Assembly (NCBI RefSeq): GCF_000242615.2
Contig: NZ_KI912269.1
Span: forward strand, 31,810-67,633
Origin: Holophaga foetida DSM 6591
GTDB taxonomy: Bacteria > Acidobacteriota > Holophagae > Holophagales > Holophagaceae
Direction: 5' to 3'
DNA length: 35,824 bases
Part shown: positions 1 through 9,764 of the stretch, piece by piece
How the letters are laid out: each line of letters begins with the position of its first letter
How positions within the stretch are numbered: the first letter of the stretch is position 1
Made by a program: the position numbers and the translations under genes
Notes under the pieces: generated by a model
The model's database searches: none
Seen by the model: only the letters and a program-made list of their open reading frames with translations
Told to the model about the DNA's origin: nothing

Positions 1-97
1 TCAATATTCGTGTCGCCGGGTGGGTTAATTTTCTATGTCGCTTGACAGTCGTCTGGCGATGCGTCAACATCGCGATGACCAAGGAGCCTTCATTTAC

Positions 98-340
98 ATG
101 GAATTGCTAGCTTTCTTACTGCGCGGGCCCGCCACACGGCGCCACCCCCGCCGCGGAGCGGCTTCGTTCAACCCCCACCCAATCTCCACCCGGACCGGAG
201 CAGTCTTCCTCTCCGGCATCGCCGTCGGCTGCGTCCTCGTGCTCGTCAGCCTCTACGCCATCGCCCCCATGCCGGTCGTACTCAGCCTGGGAGCGATAGG
301 TGGGGTTATCTGCATTTTCCTCCTGAGGCTTCTCGCATAG
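98..340 (+). CDS. Small putative membrane protein, unknown function
   Basis: Predicted 80-residue protein that I do not recognise. The start at 98 is preferred over an in-frame ATG at 35 because AAGGAG (81-86) lies 11 nt upstream of it. An Arg-rich N-terminal part (about residues 9-32) is followed by two hydrophobic stretches, about residues 34-55 and 58-80, separated by a short Ala-Pro-Met-Pro turn. This suggests a two-span inner-membrane hairpin. It is the only plus-strand gene to the left of the long minus-strand pilus operon and faces that operon's terminator. It could be a chance open frame; the ribosome-binding site and the clean hydrophobic pattern argue for a real gene. Confidence 0.5.
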   Translation: MELLAFLLRGPATRRHPRRGAASFNPHPISTRTGAVFLSGIAVGCVLVLVSLYAIAPMPVVLSLGAIGGVICIFLLRLLA

Positions 341-430
341 GGAGCTGGACGAGTCGCACAGATAAGCATTAAATTAGCGAACCCCGGGAAAGCCAACTGG
401 CCACGATCCTTTCTTGGAACCACAAAAGAG

Positions 431-464
431 GAGAGGCCGGGCCTTATTAAGGTCCCGGCCTCTC
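431..464 (-). terminator. Intrinsic terminator of pilus operon 1
   Basis: Inverted repeat with arms 431-441 and 454-464 (11 bp, GAGAGGCCGGG and its complement), extended inward by two more GC pairs around one bulged base. Read on the minus strand the stem is followed by CTCTTTTG, a short T-run. It lies about 20 nt past the stop of the lipoprotein gene, so it closes the minus-strand operon. The rest of the gap 341-484 holds nothing else I can identify. Confidence 0.75.
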
Positions 465-484
465 CCCTCCCTCAAGAGACGCTG

Positions 485-2881
485 CTACTTGGGAATATCG
501 GTGCTATCCAGAGGGATTGAGGTCGTGATCTTCATGTGTGATTCCGTCGTATGGCGTTCACAATAGAAGAAATCAAACTGGTAGCTCTGACCTGGCACAA
601 GATTGAGCAAGGCTCCGGAGGTATCTTTTGCAGTGGCATTCAACGTGATGGTTCCGTTCAGGGAGCCATGAATGCACCCGAGGTCGATGACGAGCTTCTT
701 GTTGATGAAGACCCAGACATCATCGTCCCCAGTGAATTGGAACTTCTGGCCAGACTGATAGGTGAACGTCGTATGGAGTTCGTAGGTGTAGTGGAAATTG
801 TGGCTGGAGCTATTGCCGCGGGTACTGCTGCAGCTACCTTGATTGTTATGCACATAGGTACCCTGGAGCAGTCCATCAATGGGAAACTGGGAATCACTGT
901 TGTACTGATAGGTCTTGGGGATGGTGGCCGGGAGCACCTCCTTGAGGGGAATGGGCCATTGCTTCTGGTAAGGGTCGGTATCGTTGGGCCCATGGGGGGA
1001 CGGAAAATCGGTCCACCAGAGGTCGAAGGTGGTGCCGCTGTGAATGACACTGTCCACGCTGGAGGACCAGCCTTTGGCACCGTTGAAAACGGGCTTGTTA
1101 TTGCTTCCGAGATCGACCTTGACCAGGCCGGTCATCTGGTCAGCATAGGTGTTGCTGGATTCGAAATCCGGCAGCCACCAGGGGCCGTCCCAGTATTTCA
1201 GGATGGGGTGGGAGGTGTACAACGGATAGGACGTGTTGTAATCGATAACCATATTTTCTGGAAAATACTTGACAGAGACGTTACTGATCGTGCCTTTGAA
1301 GTTGTTGCTCAGGAAAGCGATGTCGGTATTCGTACTTCCACACGAAATCTCCTCGCTGTAGGTTCCGCTAGCACTCCTCGTCGCGCCGTTGGTGCCTCCC
1401 AGCACCGGAGTCACGGAGCCGGAGGTGCGGCTGACAGTATAGGTGACCTTGAACTTGTAGCCGGAGACCAGTCCTGCCTTACCCTGGTCGGCGAGAGCCC
1501 CCAGTGTCTGGCGGATGGAGTTGTTCCCACTGGCACAGGTGGCGGAATTGCTGCCGATGGTCCAGCCGGTACCTGCGACCCAAGGGGTTGTCGGCGTATT
1601 GAAGGTGCCGTTGGTCACCCGGTTGGCGTTCACAGGGGCATAGGCATAGGGGGCTGAGGGCGAGAAGTCCCGCAGCGTCCCCGTCAGGTTCAGAATGCCG
1701 TCGATCAGGATCGAATTCGCCCGCGTCGGAGTGCTTAACGCAGTGTTTCCAAGAGGCTTGGTAGTCCCACTGGCACCCGAGGTCACCAACACACCCGGCG
1801 CAGCGCTGTTGAGATAGCCGAGGCTGGCGTTGATGAGCGTGGAAGTGCTCGCCTTGACATAGATCGTGAAGCTGCCATCAGAGCCGCTGGTCACGGTGGA
1901 TGTCCAGTCATTCCCGGTGCTGGGTCCAGCGCTTACCGTCGCTCCAGCCACGTACGAACCATCCGCCCGAACGACATACCCCGTAATGGTTGATGTGTCC
2001 GCCGCACTATCCGCGTTCCAGGTGGTGAAATGCGAGACCGTTCCTTCGTAGTACTGGTCAAGACCCTCTCCGCCCAGGGTCAGGGTGCCCTCCTCGACCC
2101 ATTTGCCGGTAGCGGTGTTGAACCAGAAGGCCGGTACGCTTTCAGGCGCAGCCTCGGTATGGTACTTCGCTGAGATCGGAATCCGGATGGTCGCGGACTG
2201 GCCCTGCACCAGATTCAAGGGTCGCCCGGAATTATCGGTGAATGTCACATCCAAGGCACCATAACTCTGCATCAGCTGGCCAGCCGAGGTCGTGTAGTCG
2301 CCGGGCATGAGTCGGGGCTCGAAGGTCGGATCGATGGGGGTCAGGCTCGCCGTGACCGGGAAGGTCGGAGCAGCCCCCGAGGCCGTGACCAGGGCGTTGG
2401 CGGGCAGACTGACCTGGGCAGCCCCGCTAGGGGGGGTCAGGATCCGACTGCTGTCCAGGTCGTCAAAGGATACGGTGGTCGCGGCAAGAAGCTTGACCGT
2501 GAGCGTGTTGGGGTTGTTGGTGTCATGACTGGTGACGGCCGCGATCCGATGGTTCTCCGCATAGCCCGGAGCTGTCACGCCAACCATCACCCGATCCGCA
2601 TAGGGCAGGTTCAGGGCAAACGCACCATCGGCATTCGTCTCAGTCGTGACGGAGTCGCAGGAGACCGTGGCCCCTGCAATGCCGCATCCGGTAACAGCGT
2701 TCTCGACTACGCCCTGCAGGCGCCCCTTGGCCGTGGGGGACGCCGAGGTGTCTCCCCCGCCCCCTCCACCTCCACAGGCCAAGGAAATTACGAGCCCCCC
2801 AAGCAGCCAGCCCAACCCGATGAGCCGACGCACACCCTGGAACCTCCCCCACCCTCGGTTACTTACAGACATTTCTTTCAT
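485..2881 (-). CDS. Surface lipoprotein with fibro-slime domain, last gene of pilus operon 1
   Basis: 798 residues. The signal peptide (Arg-rich, then a hydrophobic stretch at 20-35) ends at Cys36, followed by seven glycines; this fits a lipoprotein, although the lipobox (Ser-Leu-Ala-Cys) is not ideal. Residues 53-130 and 297-370 look like carboxypeptidase-regulatory-like beta-sandwich repeats. Residues 131-290 resemble the extracellular module of CILP/FAM171 proteins (PGDY..., VSHFTTWN). Residues 423-540 look like a jelly-roll ligand-binding fold. Residues 543-790 match the fibro-slime (PA14-like) domain, with GDDDVWVF at 718-725 and FFYCERHTTES at 771-781. The start is supported by AGGAG 7 nt upstream. 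The gene follows pilY1 copy 1 by 44 bp and is absent from operon 2. Likely role, by inference: adhesion or glycan binding at the cell surface, linked to the pilus tip. Confidence 0.8.
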   Translation of the reverse strand: MKEMSVSNRGWGRFQGVRRLIGLGWLLGGLVISLACGGGGGGGDTSASPTAKGRLQGVVENAVTGCGIAGATVSCDSVTTETNADGAFALNLPYADRVMVGVTAPGYAENHRIAAVTSHDTNNPNTLTVKLLAATTVSFDDLDSSRILTPPSGAAQVSLPANALVTASGAAPTFPVTASLTPIDPTFEPRLMPGDYTTSAGQLMQSYGALDVTFTDNSGRPLNLVQGQSATIRIPISAKYHTEAAPESVPAFWFNTATGKWVEEGTLTLGGEGLDQYYEGTVSHFTTWNADSAADTSTITGYVVRADGSYVAGATVSAGPSTGNDWTSTVTSGSDGSFTIYVKASTSTLINASLGYLNSAAPGVLVTSGASGTTKPLGNTALSTPTRANSILIDGILNLTGTLRDFSPSAPYAYAPVNANRVTNGTFNTPTTPWVAGTGWTIGSNSATCASGNNSIRQTLGALADQGKAGLVSGYKFKVTYTVSRTSGSVTPVLGGTNGATRSASGTYSEEISCGSTNTDIAFLSNNFKGTISNVSVKYFPENMVIDYNTSYPLYTSHPILKYWDGPWWLPDFESSNTYADQMTGLVKVDLGSNNKPVFNGAKGWSSSVDSVIHSGTTFDLWWTDFPSPHGPNDTDPYQKQWPIPLKEVLPATIPKTYQYNSDSQFPIDGLLQGTYVHNNQGSCSSTRGNSSSHNFHYTYELHTTFTYQSGQKFQFTGDDDVWVFINKKLVIDLGCIHGSLNGTITLNATAKDTSGALLNLVPGQSYQFDFFYCERHTTESHMKITTSIPLDSTDIPK

Positions 2882-2925
2882 AAGAAACTCCTAAACAGAG
2901 TCAACAGATGCCGTTGAAGGTCGCC

Positions 2926-5900
2926 CTAACGGACAGTACGCCACACACGGGCACGGGGGAAATTATCCTTGGCCTGCCCCGAGTAGGTCTTGCCCTGGGT
3001 CTGGATGGTCACCACGCCGTCCGCTCCGGTCGTCGAAATGGTCCCCACCTGGAGGACACCCGAGGTGCCCTGCATCGTGAAATCCGAGGCTACGTTGAAC
3101 CAGGAGTTGACGAATCCGCTCGTGCAAGTCAAGCCGGTCGCAGTCTCCTTGGCAATCGGCCGGAGGATATCGCATAGCTTGTAGGAGTTGGTCGTGCCGC
3201 TCCCGCCGGTGCAGAGGTTGGCTGCATCGGGCATGAAGTAGGAGTAGTAGAGCGTTCCAGAAACCACCACTGGCGAACTGATCCCCTTGGCATAGTAGGA
3301 ACCGCTGTGATCGGGGAAGGTCACGTAATAACCGTATTTCTGGTCGCCAGGCACGGTGGGAGCAAGGAAGTAGGTGCTGCTTCCCGGCATCACAACAGCG
3401 TCACTCGAGGTATACCCCCCCGCAATCGCCGTGCCGGAAGCACTCCATTTCCCCGCGGCCAGCAGACCGGTATCGGTGACCCCCGTGTCCGGCCCTGCGG
3501 AGGTATCAAAACCCCAGCCCCGGCTGTCCTGGCGGTCGAACACCATCGTCACACGGGTGTTATCCGTGGGATTGCCCCGGTCCAGAGGATCGTTGCGATC
3601 GCCGCTCTCCATGGCGATCCCCGCAACGGCGGGCACTGCCGTGGTCCCACTGGTGTAGGTCTTGCCCTTTCCTGGGAAACTGCCCAGCAGCAGGGGCGAG
3701 GGAAGCGTGCTGTATTTGGGTCCACTGAACGTGAAATAGGCCACATTGTCCGGAGTCTTCAGCGTAGCGCTCGCGGCCGCGACGGAATTGGCATCCTGGT
3801 ATACCTTGCGGATACCCGTGTTGGCGTATGGCGACTTGGAGGTCCCGTCATTGGACCAAGCCTGCAACTCCGACGTGTCCTTCCGGAAGTTCGCGTACCC
3901 CGTGAAGGGCGTCTCCGCCACAACATTCTTGCTGCCCCAGCACCAAAGCCCTCCCCACAGGTCCGTGAAGTAGGCCCGCTGGGCCATCCCTGAGCCGAGA
4001 AAGAATTCGAAAGGCACCAGGCCAGCCGAGATGGGGCCGATCGTGCCCGTGCCCGCGATGGAACTGGCCTTCAGGTCCACTGCGGCCAGGAAATCGCCGG
4101 TGTTGACATCCAGGGCCATCACCGAGCGCCCCAGCAGTGCATTGGCGAAGTGGTCGTTCTGCTCCACCTCCGGCAGGCTGAGTCCCCCGCCAAAGAACAC
4201 CACATCCTTGTACACCCCGCCGAAGAGCACGCGAGCGAAGGAAGGCGTGCAGGTGGAGAAACCCATGTTCTTGACGATCTTCTTCAGGGCGGCGTCTGTC
4301 AGTCCCGTCTTGTTGCGATCGGAAGGGATGCTGTCCGCCTCATCGGGCACGAGGGACCACTGCAGGGTGGGATTGGTGGGGTCGTGCAGGTTCAGGGCGT
4401 AGTAGCTGCGCCCCCCCTTCCGCAGCCCGATGATGGCGATGGCCCGCTCGTGGGAGGTATCCGTCTTGGGATCGATGGTGATCTTCGCCCCATCCAGCTT
4501 GCCATTGCCCGACCCCCCGGAAGATCCAGGAAGATCCAGGAAGTAGATGGAGGGCGAACCATCCACCATGAACCTGTGACTCTTGGTGGAATCGTTGAGG
4601 TAGCCCAGATCCTTCAGGAAGTCCGTGGGCATGAAGGCCCACAACTCCTTGACCGAGGCGTCGACCAGGTCGATCTTGGCCTTTGGCGTACTGGTGCTAG
4701 TGGGGTCATCCTTCTTGGAAACCAGGGAAGTCTCTCCGAAGGCGTGCAGCCAGCCCTGGTTGGTACCCACCAGGATCAGACGGAAGCGGCTGCCACTGGG
4801 TACCGCCAAGGAGCCAGGCAGGGAGGCTTGATCGTATTCCAGATAGCTTGGTGCGGAATTGACGATATCGCCCACGATATCTGACCGGTTCTTCGAGGTG
4901 TCCGAGGGGTCTGCCCCCATGATCATCTTGATCAGGTTCTGCTGGGCCGTGCTGCCAGAGGGGTAGAGGGCAGCGTACCCTGGATAGTTTGTATCCCTCC
5001 CCACGATGGTATTCAGGCCCGTGCTGGAATCGGTGTATGCCGTTCCCGTGTAGGTGAAGTCACTGAGATCAGTCGCATTCGGCATCCGGGTCCTGAGTTT
5101 TCGGCTCCCCCAGAGCGGTATGTTCGCTGAGGCCGCCCACACTGCGTTGGCCACGGTCATGTCCGTGGTGGGAACACCGGTCTTGTCCAGAATCACCGTG
5201 TTGTTGCTGGAGTCCACTTTGGTGGGGAACATCAGAAGATCGCCACTCCACATAGCCCCCCCCCCCACCGGGGGGAGGAACTTGGCGATATAGATCTGCT
5301 TGCCAGCGCTGGCCCCCAGGACAGGGAGATTGGGGCTGCTGGTCACTCCGGTCTGTCCGCCACTGGTTGTTTCGCTCATGGCGTAACCAAGGCTCTTGAT
5401 CAGGAGATCTGGGTTGGTCGCATCGAAAAAGTAGGTGCTGTCTGCAGTCTTGCCCTGCTCTGGATGATTGCTATCCAGCAGGGTATAGGACTTCAGGGCA
5501 CTCAGATCCCAACTCGTACGGGCGGGTTCGCCCACGGCGGCCGCCAGGAAGAGACGACGCTTCGGGCTGCTGGCATCCGTAATCGCGCCCGCCAGACTCA
5601 CCCCAACGGTCATGGTAGTCACCAGTTGGTGGGCACGATCGATGGATACGCTTCCCCGCTTGGCCACCGAAAATGGCAGGAAGCTGCTGGGGCTGCTCGA
5701 AGTGGTTGGATAGGCCGTCGGGGGGTCCATGTAGCTCGTGATGGCGCTCGGCCTGGTGTTGTCGGCCAAGTGGGCGGCGGCCCCGGCCAGAGTGAAGATG
5801 TTCCACCAGTCTTTACCGGGATTGATGTTGTCTGGGGTCGCGATCAGAGCCGCGTTGCCGGCCTGGGCGTTTCCCGTCGTACCGCTGATGTAAGGACTGT

Positions 5901-7374
5901 TGGAGTGGTTTTCGCTGAAGTTGTCCACCGTCGGCATGCCATCCGTGAAAAGGATGACGAATCGCTTCTGGCAAGGCAGGGGATAGGGGTCGCTCTCCAA
6001 ATCAGTAAAGAGGTTGTTGGGGTTGCTGAGCTGGGCAAGTCCCCGGGCCATGGCATAGGAAAGCGGAGTATTGGTGTAGGGGAACAAGGCAGCCAAGCGG
6101 GTCATGGCGGCCTCGGAATTCCCGTTGAACCGGGTCCATCCGGTATCCTTGCCGTTCACCCAAGTCGTGGTGGCATCCGTACCGTTCACCGTGGTGGAAG
6201 AGTTGTTGTTGATTGTCGTAGCCGTAGCATTGTTATGCCCGTCATTGCCCGCCTCACCGGTATCATCCAGGAAGCGGTACGCCCAGAACACCCGGGACTG
6301 GTAGGTGATCCAGGTCTTGATGGCAGCCTCCTTAACCGCCTGGACCCGATCCCTTGCCGGGATCGCCAAGGCCTTCAGATCGCTTTCGTCGCTGTTGAAG
6401 GTCCCGAAACCCTGCCCCTGGTTCACGCGGGTCTGCCGCCCCACGCCAGATATACTGGCGGCATCGAACACAATGTACTTGCCGACCAGACTGGGGGTAG
6501 CCGTGTAGTCCGGCCGGGTGCTGTCGGTATTCTGGTAGGTGCCTGTAAACAACCAGTCCAGGTAGTCCTTGAGGAGGCGGACCATGAATTTGGTCCGGGT
6601 GACCACCAAGGTCTTGTCTCCGGACAGGACCCGGTTGTTGGTGATGGTGGAGGCGGCGGTCAGGGACGGGAAGTCCTGCACCTTGTACCGGGTGTCAACC
6701 TCAATCTGGTGCCCGGTGCCGTGGGTGTGGGTGACCCCCGCCTTGTCTGTCTCGATGTACTCGTCCTTGACCGTCATTGAGGAGAGGGGATAGCCCGTGG
6801 AGTTGGCATCCATCACCTTCCATGGGATTGGTATGTCAATAGTGCGACTCCCCTTCACCACGCGGACGTGGGAAGCCGACCGCACCCAGTTCCGGACATC
6901 GCAGGCCCAGGTGCCAGCCCCAGTGTCATTCTTGTCGCCCCATAGACGGGGGGTCTGGGAGGTCATACTGTTCACCCCCGCTTCGGTCACCACCGAACCA
7001 TCGGGGCGGATGAGCTGGGTGCTGGTATAGCCCCACGATGCGTCGCCAATGGTCACTGCGATGTGATAGTTTCCGGCAACCCCGGTGAGCTCGAAGACAA
7101 TACCGGCGGTGCTGGTGTTGTCCGTGACATCCGTGTTGTAGTAGCAGGGATGGTACATGAGGCTCTGCATGGAGCCGGAGAAGTCGAAGATGGTAAGCAC
7201 CTCAGGCTTGACCGAGGTGCTTGACTGCTGGAACAGGTCCAGGAAGTCGGTGGTGCCCACGCCCGAGTTGGGCATCAGCCTGGGGTCGAGCTGTGCCCTG
7301 GCCGACGGGGACAGAGCTGCCCCCAGAACGCAGAGAGACAGAATTCGGGCAACGTGTCGCAACGAGCGGAACAT
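2926..7374 (-). CDS. pilY1: PilY1-like type IV pilus tip adhesin, copy 1
   Basis: 1482 residues from the ATG at 7374, which has GGAG 6 nt upstream; an in-frame TTG 12 nt earlier overlaps that site and is less likely. Signal peptide about 1-27, then AQLDPRL. A von Willebrand A fold begins with the metal-site motif DFSGS (64-68) and resumes at LFTDGMPT (475-482). The C-terminal half carries the PilY beta-propeller, with LILVGTNQGWLHAF at about 865-878. PilY1 proteins sit at the pilus tip with the minor pilins, prime pilus assembly and act as adhesins or mechanosensors. It is the fifth gene of operon 1, after pilX, and paralogous to the 1564-residue protein of operon 2. Confidence 0.9.
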   Translation of the reverse strand: MFRSLRHVARILSLCVLGAALSPSARAQLDPRLMPNSGVGTTDFLDLFQQSSTSVKPEVLTIFDFSGSMQSLMYHPCYYNTDVTDNTSTAGIVFELTGVAGNYHIAVTIGDASWGYTSTQLIRPDGSVVTEAGVNSMTSQTPRLWGDKNDTGAGTWACDVRNWVRSASHVRVVKGSRTIDIPIPWKVMDANSTGYPLSSMTVKDEYIETDKAGVTHTHGTGHQIEVDTRYKVQDFPSLTAASTITNNRVLSGDKTLVVTRTKFMVRLLKDYLDWLFTGTYQNTDSTRPDYTATPSLVGKYIVFDAASISGVGRQTRVNQGQGFGTFNSDESDLKALAIPARDRVQAVKEAAIKTWITYQSRVFWAYRFLDDTGEAGNDGHNNATATTINNNSSTTVNGTDATTTWVNGKDTGWTRFNGNSEAAMTRLAALFPYTNTPLSYAMARGLAQLSNPNNLFTDLESDPYPLPCQKRFVILFTDGMPTVDNFSENHSNSPYISGTTGNAQAGNAALIATPDNINPGKDWWNIFTLAGAAAHLADNTRPSAITSYMDPPTAYPTTSSSPSSFLPFSVAKRGSVSIDRAHQLVTTMTVGVSLAGAITDASSPKRRLFLAAAVGEPARTSWDLSALKSYTLLDSNHPEQGKTADSTYFFDATNPDLLIKSLGYAMSETTSGGQTGVTSSPNLPVLGASAGKQIYIAKFLPPVGGGAMWSGDLLMFPTKVDSSNNTVILDKTGVPTTDMTVANAVWAASANIPLWGSRKLRTRMPNATDLSDFTYTGTAYTDSSTGLNTIVGRDTNYPGYAALYPSGSTAQQNLIKMIMGADPSDTSKNRSDIVGDIVNSAPSYLEYDQASLPGSLAVPSGSRFRLILVGTNQGWLHAFGETSLVSKKDDPTSTSTPKAKIDLVDASVKELWAFMPTDFLKDLGYLNDSTKSHRFMVDGSPSIYFLDLPGSSGGSGNGKLDGAKITIDPKTDTSHERAIAIIGLRKGGRSYYALNLHDPTNPTLQWSLVPDEADSIPSDRNKTGLTDAALKKIVKNMGFSTCTPSFARVLFGGVYKDVVFFGGGLSLPEVEQNDHFANALLGRSVMALDVNTGDFLAAVDLKASSIAGTGTIGPISAGLVPFEFFLGSGMAQRAYFTDLWGGLWCWGSKNVVAETPFTGYANFRKDTSELQAWSNDGTSKSPYANTGIRKVYQDANSVAAASATLKTPDNVAYFTFSGPKYSTLPSPLLLGSFPGKGKTYTSGTTAVPAVAGIAMESGDRNDPLDRGNPTDNTRVTMVFDRQDSRGWGFDTSAGPDTGVTDTGLLAAGKWSASGTAIAGGYTSSDAVVMPGSSTYFLAPTVPGDQKYGYYVTFPDHSGSYYAKGISSPVVVSGTLYYSYFMPDAANLCTGGSGTTNSYKLCDILRPIAKETATGLTCTSGFVNSWFNVASDFTMQGTSGVLQVGTISTTGADGVVTIQTQGKTYSGQAKDNFPRARVWRTVR

Positions 7375-7407
7375 GGTGAACTCCAATTGGATTTCCGTTG
7401 GCAGGAT

Positions 7408-8043
7408 TCAGCGCATTGGAGTCGAGATCCACGCCTCTTTGGAGTGCGTGAAGGTGACTCCTTCGGCATTGACAACACCATCGGACCGGAGCGCCCAGAG
7501 ATCCGGAGCCTGGGTGGTCTGGCTTCCCGAAGCCGGTGTATGGCCCTCCCCGGTGATGCTGCCCGCTGTCTGGCTCTGGTTAACCAGCGGCATCTTCCCC
7601 ATGGCCGTAAGGGCAAGATTGAATCCCCCCTTACCGCCTGTGGGCTTACGGTCCGAATCCGGGTCCGAGGCATCCAACCCGGTGTAGTCACTCTCATCCA
7701 GCTTGTATGGGTGGCCATAGAGGAGGGCAGTGTTTTCCTGCTTCAGCAAGTCGGCCGCCAGGGTCTGCAGCTTGTCGGCAGATCCCCCGCTGGTGGCAGC
7801 GAGCTGGTTGGGAGGCCTTAGCCATAGGATGCCGAACTCAATGCCGGAGTCAGCCAAGTTGCGGGCCATGGCGCCCTGCCGGGCGGTCCCAGACATAACG
7901 ATCTCCCGGAAGGAATTCCGGAACATGCTCATGGCCGCCACAGTCAGCAGCACGAGCAGGGCCAAGACCACCAGGATAGTCACCCCACCTGCCTCAGCGG
8001 CCCGGTTGCGGACGGCCCTACGAGCCACAAGAGAATTCGACAT
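7408..8043 (-). CDS. pilX: PilX-like minor pilin, copy 1
   Basis: 211 residues from the ATG at 8043, with GGAGG 7 nt upstream; a TTG directly before it is not used. Prepilin-like N-terminus: AGG followed by VTILVVLALLVLLTVAAM, a hydrophobic helix without the Glu at mature position 5. That absence is usual for PilX and its type II secretion counterpart GspK, which cap the pseudopilus. After the helix comes the PilX N-terminal pattern (SGTARQGAMARNLADSGIE). It is part of the FimT-PilV-PilW-PilX-PilY1 priming complex in the inner membrane and pilus tip. The C-terminal end resembles copy 2 (THSKEAWISTP against SHAKEAWISTP). Confidence 0.85.
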   Translation of the reverse strand: MSNSLVARRAVRNRAAEAGGVTILVVLALLVLLTVAAMSMFRNSFREIVMSGTARQGAMARNLADSGIEFGILWLRPPNQLAATSGGSADKLQTLAADLLKQENTALLYGHPYKLDESDYTGLDASDPDSDRKPTGGKGGFNLALTAMGKMPLVNQSQTAGSITGEGHTPASGSQTTQAPDLWALRSDGVVNAEGVTFTHSKEAWISTPMR

Positions 8044-8056
8044 CAAAAAACCTCCC

Positions 8057-9265
8057 TCACTTCATCGTCAGTCCGAAGTGCCGGGGCACCAGGACGAGAC
8101 TCTGGGTAAATGTCTTGTAAGCCAAGCTGGTCGGAGTCGAGGCGTACTCGCTACGCTGAGTAGCGGTCCGGGTCGTGATATCCGCCCGCATCAGCACCGG
8201 AATGTCCCGGTACCAGCTGGTGTTCTCGCCCGTGCTGGTGTACCCGACGCGCCCCAGGGTGACCAACTGACTATCCAGTTCAGCCTGGATCCCGTTGGTC
8301 CAACCATTGGCAAACTCGGTATAGCTTTTGTTCCACCCAGCCCAGTTCTGGCCCGAATCCGCACTCAGATATACCTTGAACCCGGCGACGTTCTCGGTCA
8401 CCAATTGGGTGTCCGAGGGCGAAAAACCCGAAGTCGGGTCATAGGTAGCCTGCTCCCGCACCAAACAGGGAATCCCCTTCGTCTTGGCCGGATCCGGATC
8501 CAGGCGCATCATGACAATCCGGTAGCGGATCATCTGGGAAGGTCGGATGAAGATAACCGAACTACTGTCGATGCGCTGGTTGGGACGCAAGGCACCGGAG
8601 TCGCCCCGCCCCGTCACCTGGGTCCCCAGGGTGGGACTGGCGTCCACGGTCACCGTAACATTCACCCCGCTGGGGGTCGCCGAGGCGATGCGGAGAGCGG
8701 AGTGGCTAAGATCATCCTTGATATGCATATACATGCCGACTTTCACCTGTTTGGCATAGTCGGCATCCCCGCAATCGATCACATATTGGTCATCGGTCCC
8801 CGCCTCGAAGGAGGCATTAGCAAGCACAGCTCCGCCCGCCGTCCTACCCGTCGTTCCCGCCCCTCCGCCAGAAACCAGCTGGCCGTCAAAGGGCAAGGGC
8901 TGATCAAAGGCCAGATAGAGTTCGTCCGTCGTCACAGGATCGCCCGGATCCGGAGTGGTGATGGGCTGATTGTCAGAATCCTTCACAGCGACATTGGGGA
9001 TGATGAAGAAGGCGGGATGGTCGGCGGAAGCGCTCAGCGCCGAGGTGATGTCCACCATCGAAAGCCCTGCGGTGTTCAGGTCGTCATATAACACATCCGC
9101 AGTGACCCGATTGCGCCTCATGCTGGAGATCTTCTCCCCAGAGGTGTAGAAGGTCGATAGGCCGGCCTTGAAGACGACACCCATGCCGGCCATCAGGATC
9201 ATGGTAAAGACCAAGGCAACCAGGAGCTCGATCAGAGAGAAACCGCGAGAAGCTCGCCTAGCCAT
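8057..9265 (-). CDS. pilW: PilW-like minor pilin, copy 1
   Basis: 402 residues from the ATG at 9265, with GGAGG 7 nt upstream; an earlier in-frame GTG is unlikely. The type IV prepilin site is short and clear: MARRASRG, cut before FSLIELLVALVF, with Glu at mature position 5. A long beta-rich C-terminal domain follows. Together with PilV, PilX and FimT it forms the minor-pilin complex that starts pilus assembly and carries PilY1. The gene overlaps the end of pilV by 8 bp, which suggests translational coupling, and is followed by pilX after 13 bp. Confidence 0.87.
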   Translation of the reverse strand: MARRASRGFSLIELLVALVFTMILMAGMGVVFKAGLSTFYTSGEKISSMRRNRVTADVLYDDLNTAGLSMVDITSALSASADHPAFFIIPNVAVKDSDNQPITTPDPGDPVTTDELYLAFDQPLPFDGQLVSGGGAGTTGRTAGGAVLANASFEAGTDDQYVIDCGDADYAKQVKVGMYMHIKDDLSHSALRIASATPSGVNVTVTVDASPTLGTQVTGRGDSGALRPNQRIDSSSVIFIRPSQMIRYRIVMMRLDPDPAKTKGIPCLVREQATYDPTSGFSPSDTQLVTENVAGFKVYLSADSGQNWAGWNKSYTEFANGWTNGIQAELDSQLVTLGRVGYTSTGENTSWYRDIPVLMRADITTRTATQRSEYASTPTSLAYKTFTQSLVLVPRHFGLTMK

Positions 9266-9764
9266 GGAGTATCCTCCGGGTGACACTGGCCTTGCGCTGT
9301 ATCGGCGCTCCCCCGCTGGACGCGTCGCTGAAAGTTACATCCACCGTGACATCCGAGAGCGTGGTTCCAGCTGAATACGTTTGACTCATAACCACCGTAA
9401 ACTGGGCGTCTGCGGCGGTGGCGCCCACGGCTCCCCCCGTAGCGGGATCGATCCGGTAGTAATCCGTCACCGTATCTTCAGTGATGTATTTCAACCCGTT
9501 GAGTGGCGTCGGAGATGAGTAGTCTGTGAAGTTCGCGTTCAGATAGGTGGCCCGCCCTTCCACTTCCACCTGGTCCATGATCTGTTCCGCCAAGCCCACC
9601 GCGATACTGAGGCTTTTGCCCCCCTGGGCGCCACGAATTGACATGACCTGCAGCATGGTCAGACCAAGGAGCCCGATGGCCATGATGAACGCGGCCATCA
9701 GCATCTCGACCAGACTGAAGCCCGCCTCACCCGCACGGACAGGAGAAGGTCTTCTGGATTTCAT
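9258..9764 (-). CDS. pilV: PilV-like minor pilin, copy 1
   Basis: 168 residues if started at the ATG at 9764, which shares its A with the fimT stop (TGATG). An ATG at 9779 inside fimT is possible, but operon 2 has the same TGATG arrangement with a strong ribosome site, so 9764 is chosen. Prepilin signal: EAG, cut before FSLVEMLMAAFIMAIGLLGL, with Glu at position 5. It resembles copy 2 closely after the helix (GGKSLS.AV..AE..MDQ.E.EGR). Minor pilin of the pilus priming complex. Confidence 0.87.
   Translation of the reverse strand: MKSRRPSPVRAGEAGFSLVEMLMAAFIMAIGLLGLTMLQVMSIRGAQGGKSLSIAVGLAEQIMDQVEVEGRATYLNANFTDYSSPTPLNGLKYITEDTVTDYYRIDPATGGAVGATAADAQFTVVMSQTYSAGTTLSDVTVDVTFSDASSGGAPIQRKASVTRRILHG

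Noticed and set aside
5464..6780. Plus-strand open frame of 438 codons antisense to pilY1 copy 1
   Set aside because: No ribosome site of note, composition typical of a shadow frame, and the minus strand encodes the A-domain of PilY1.
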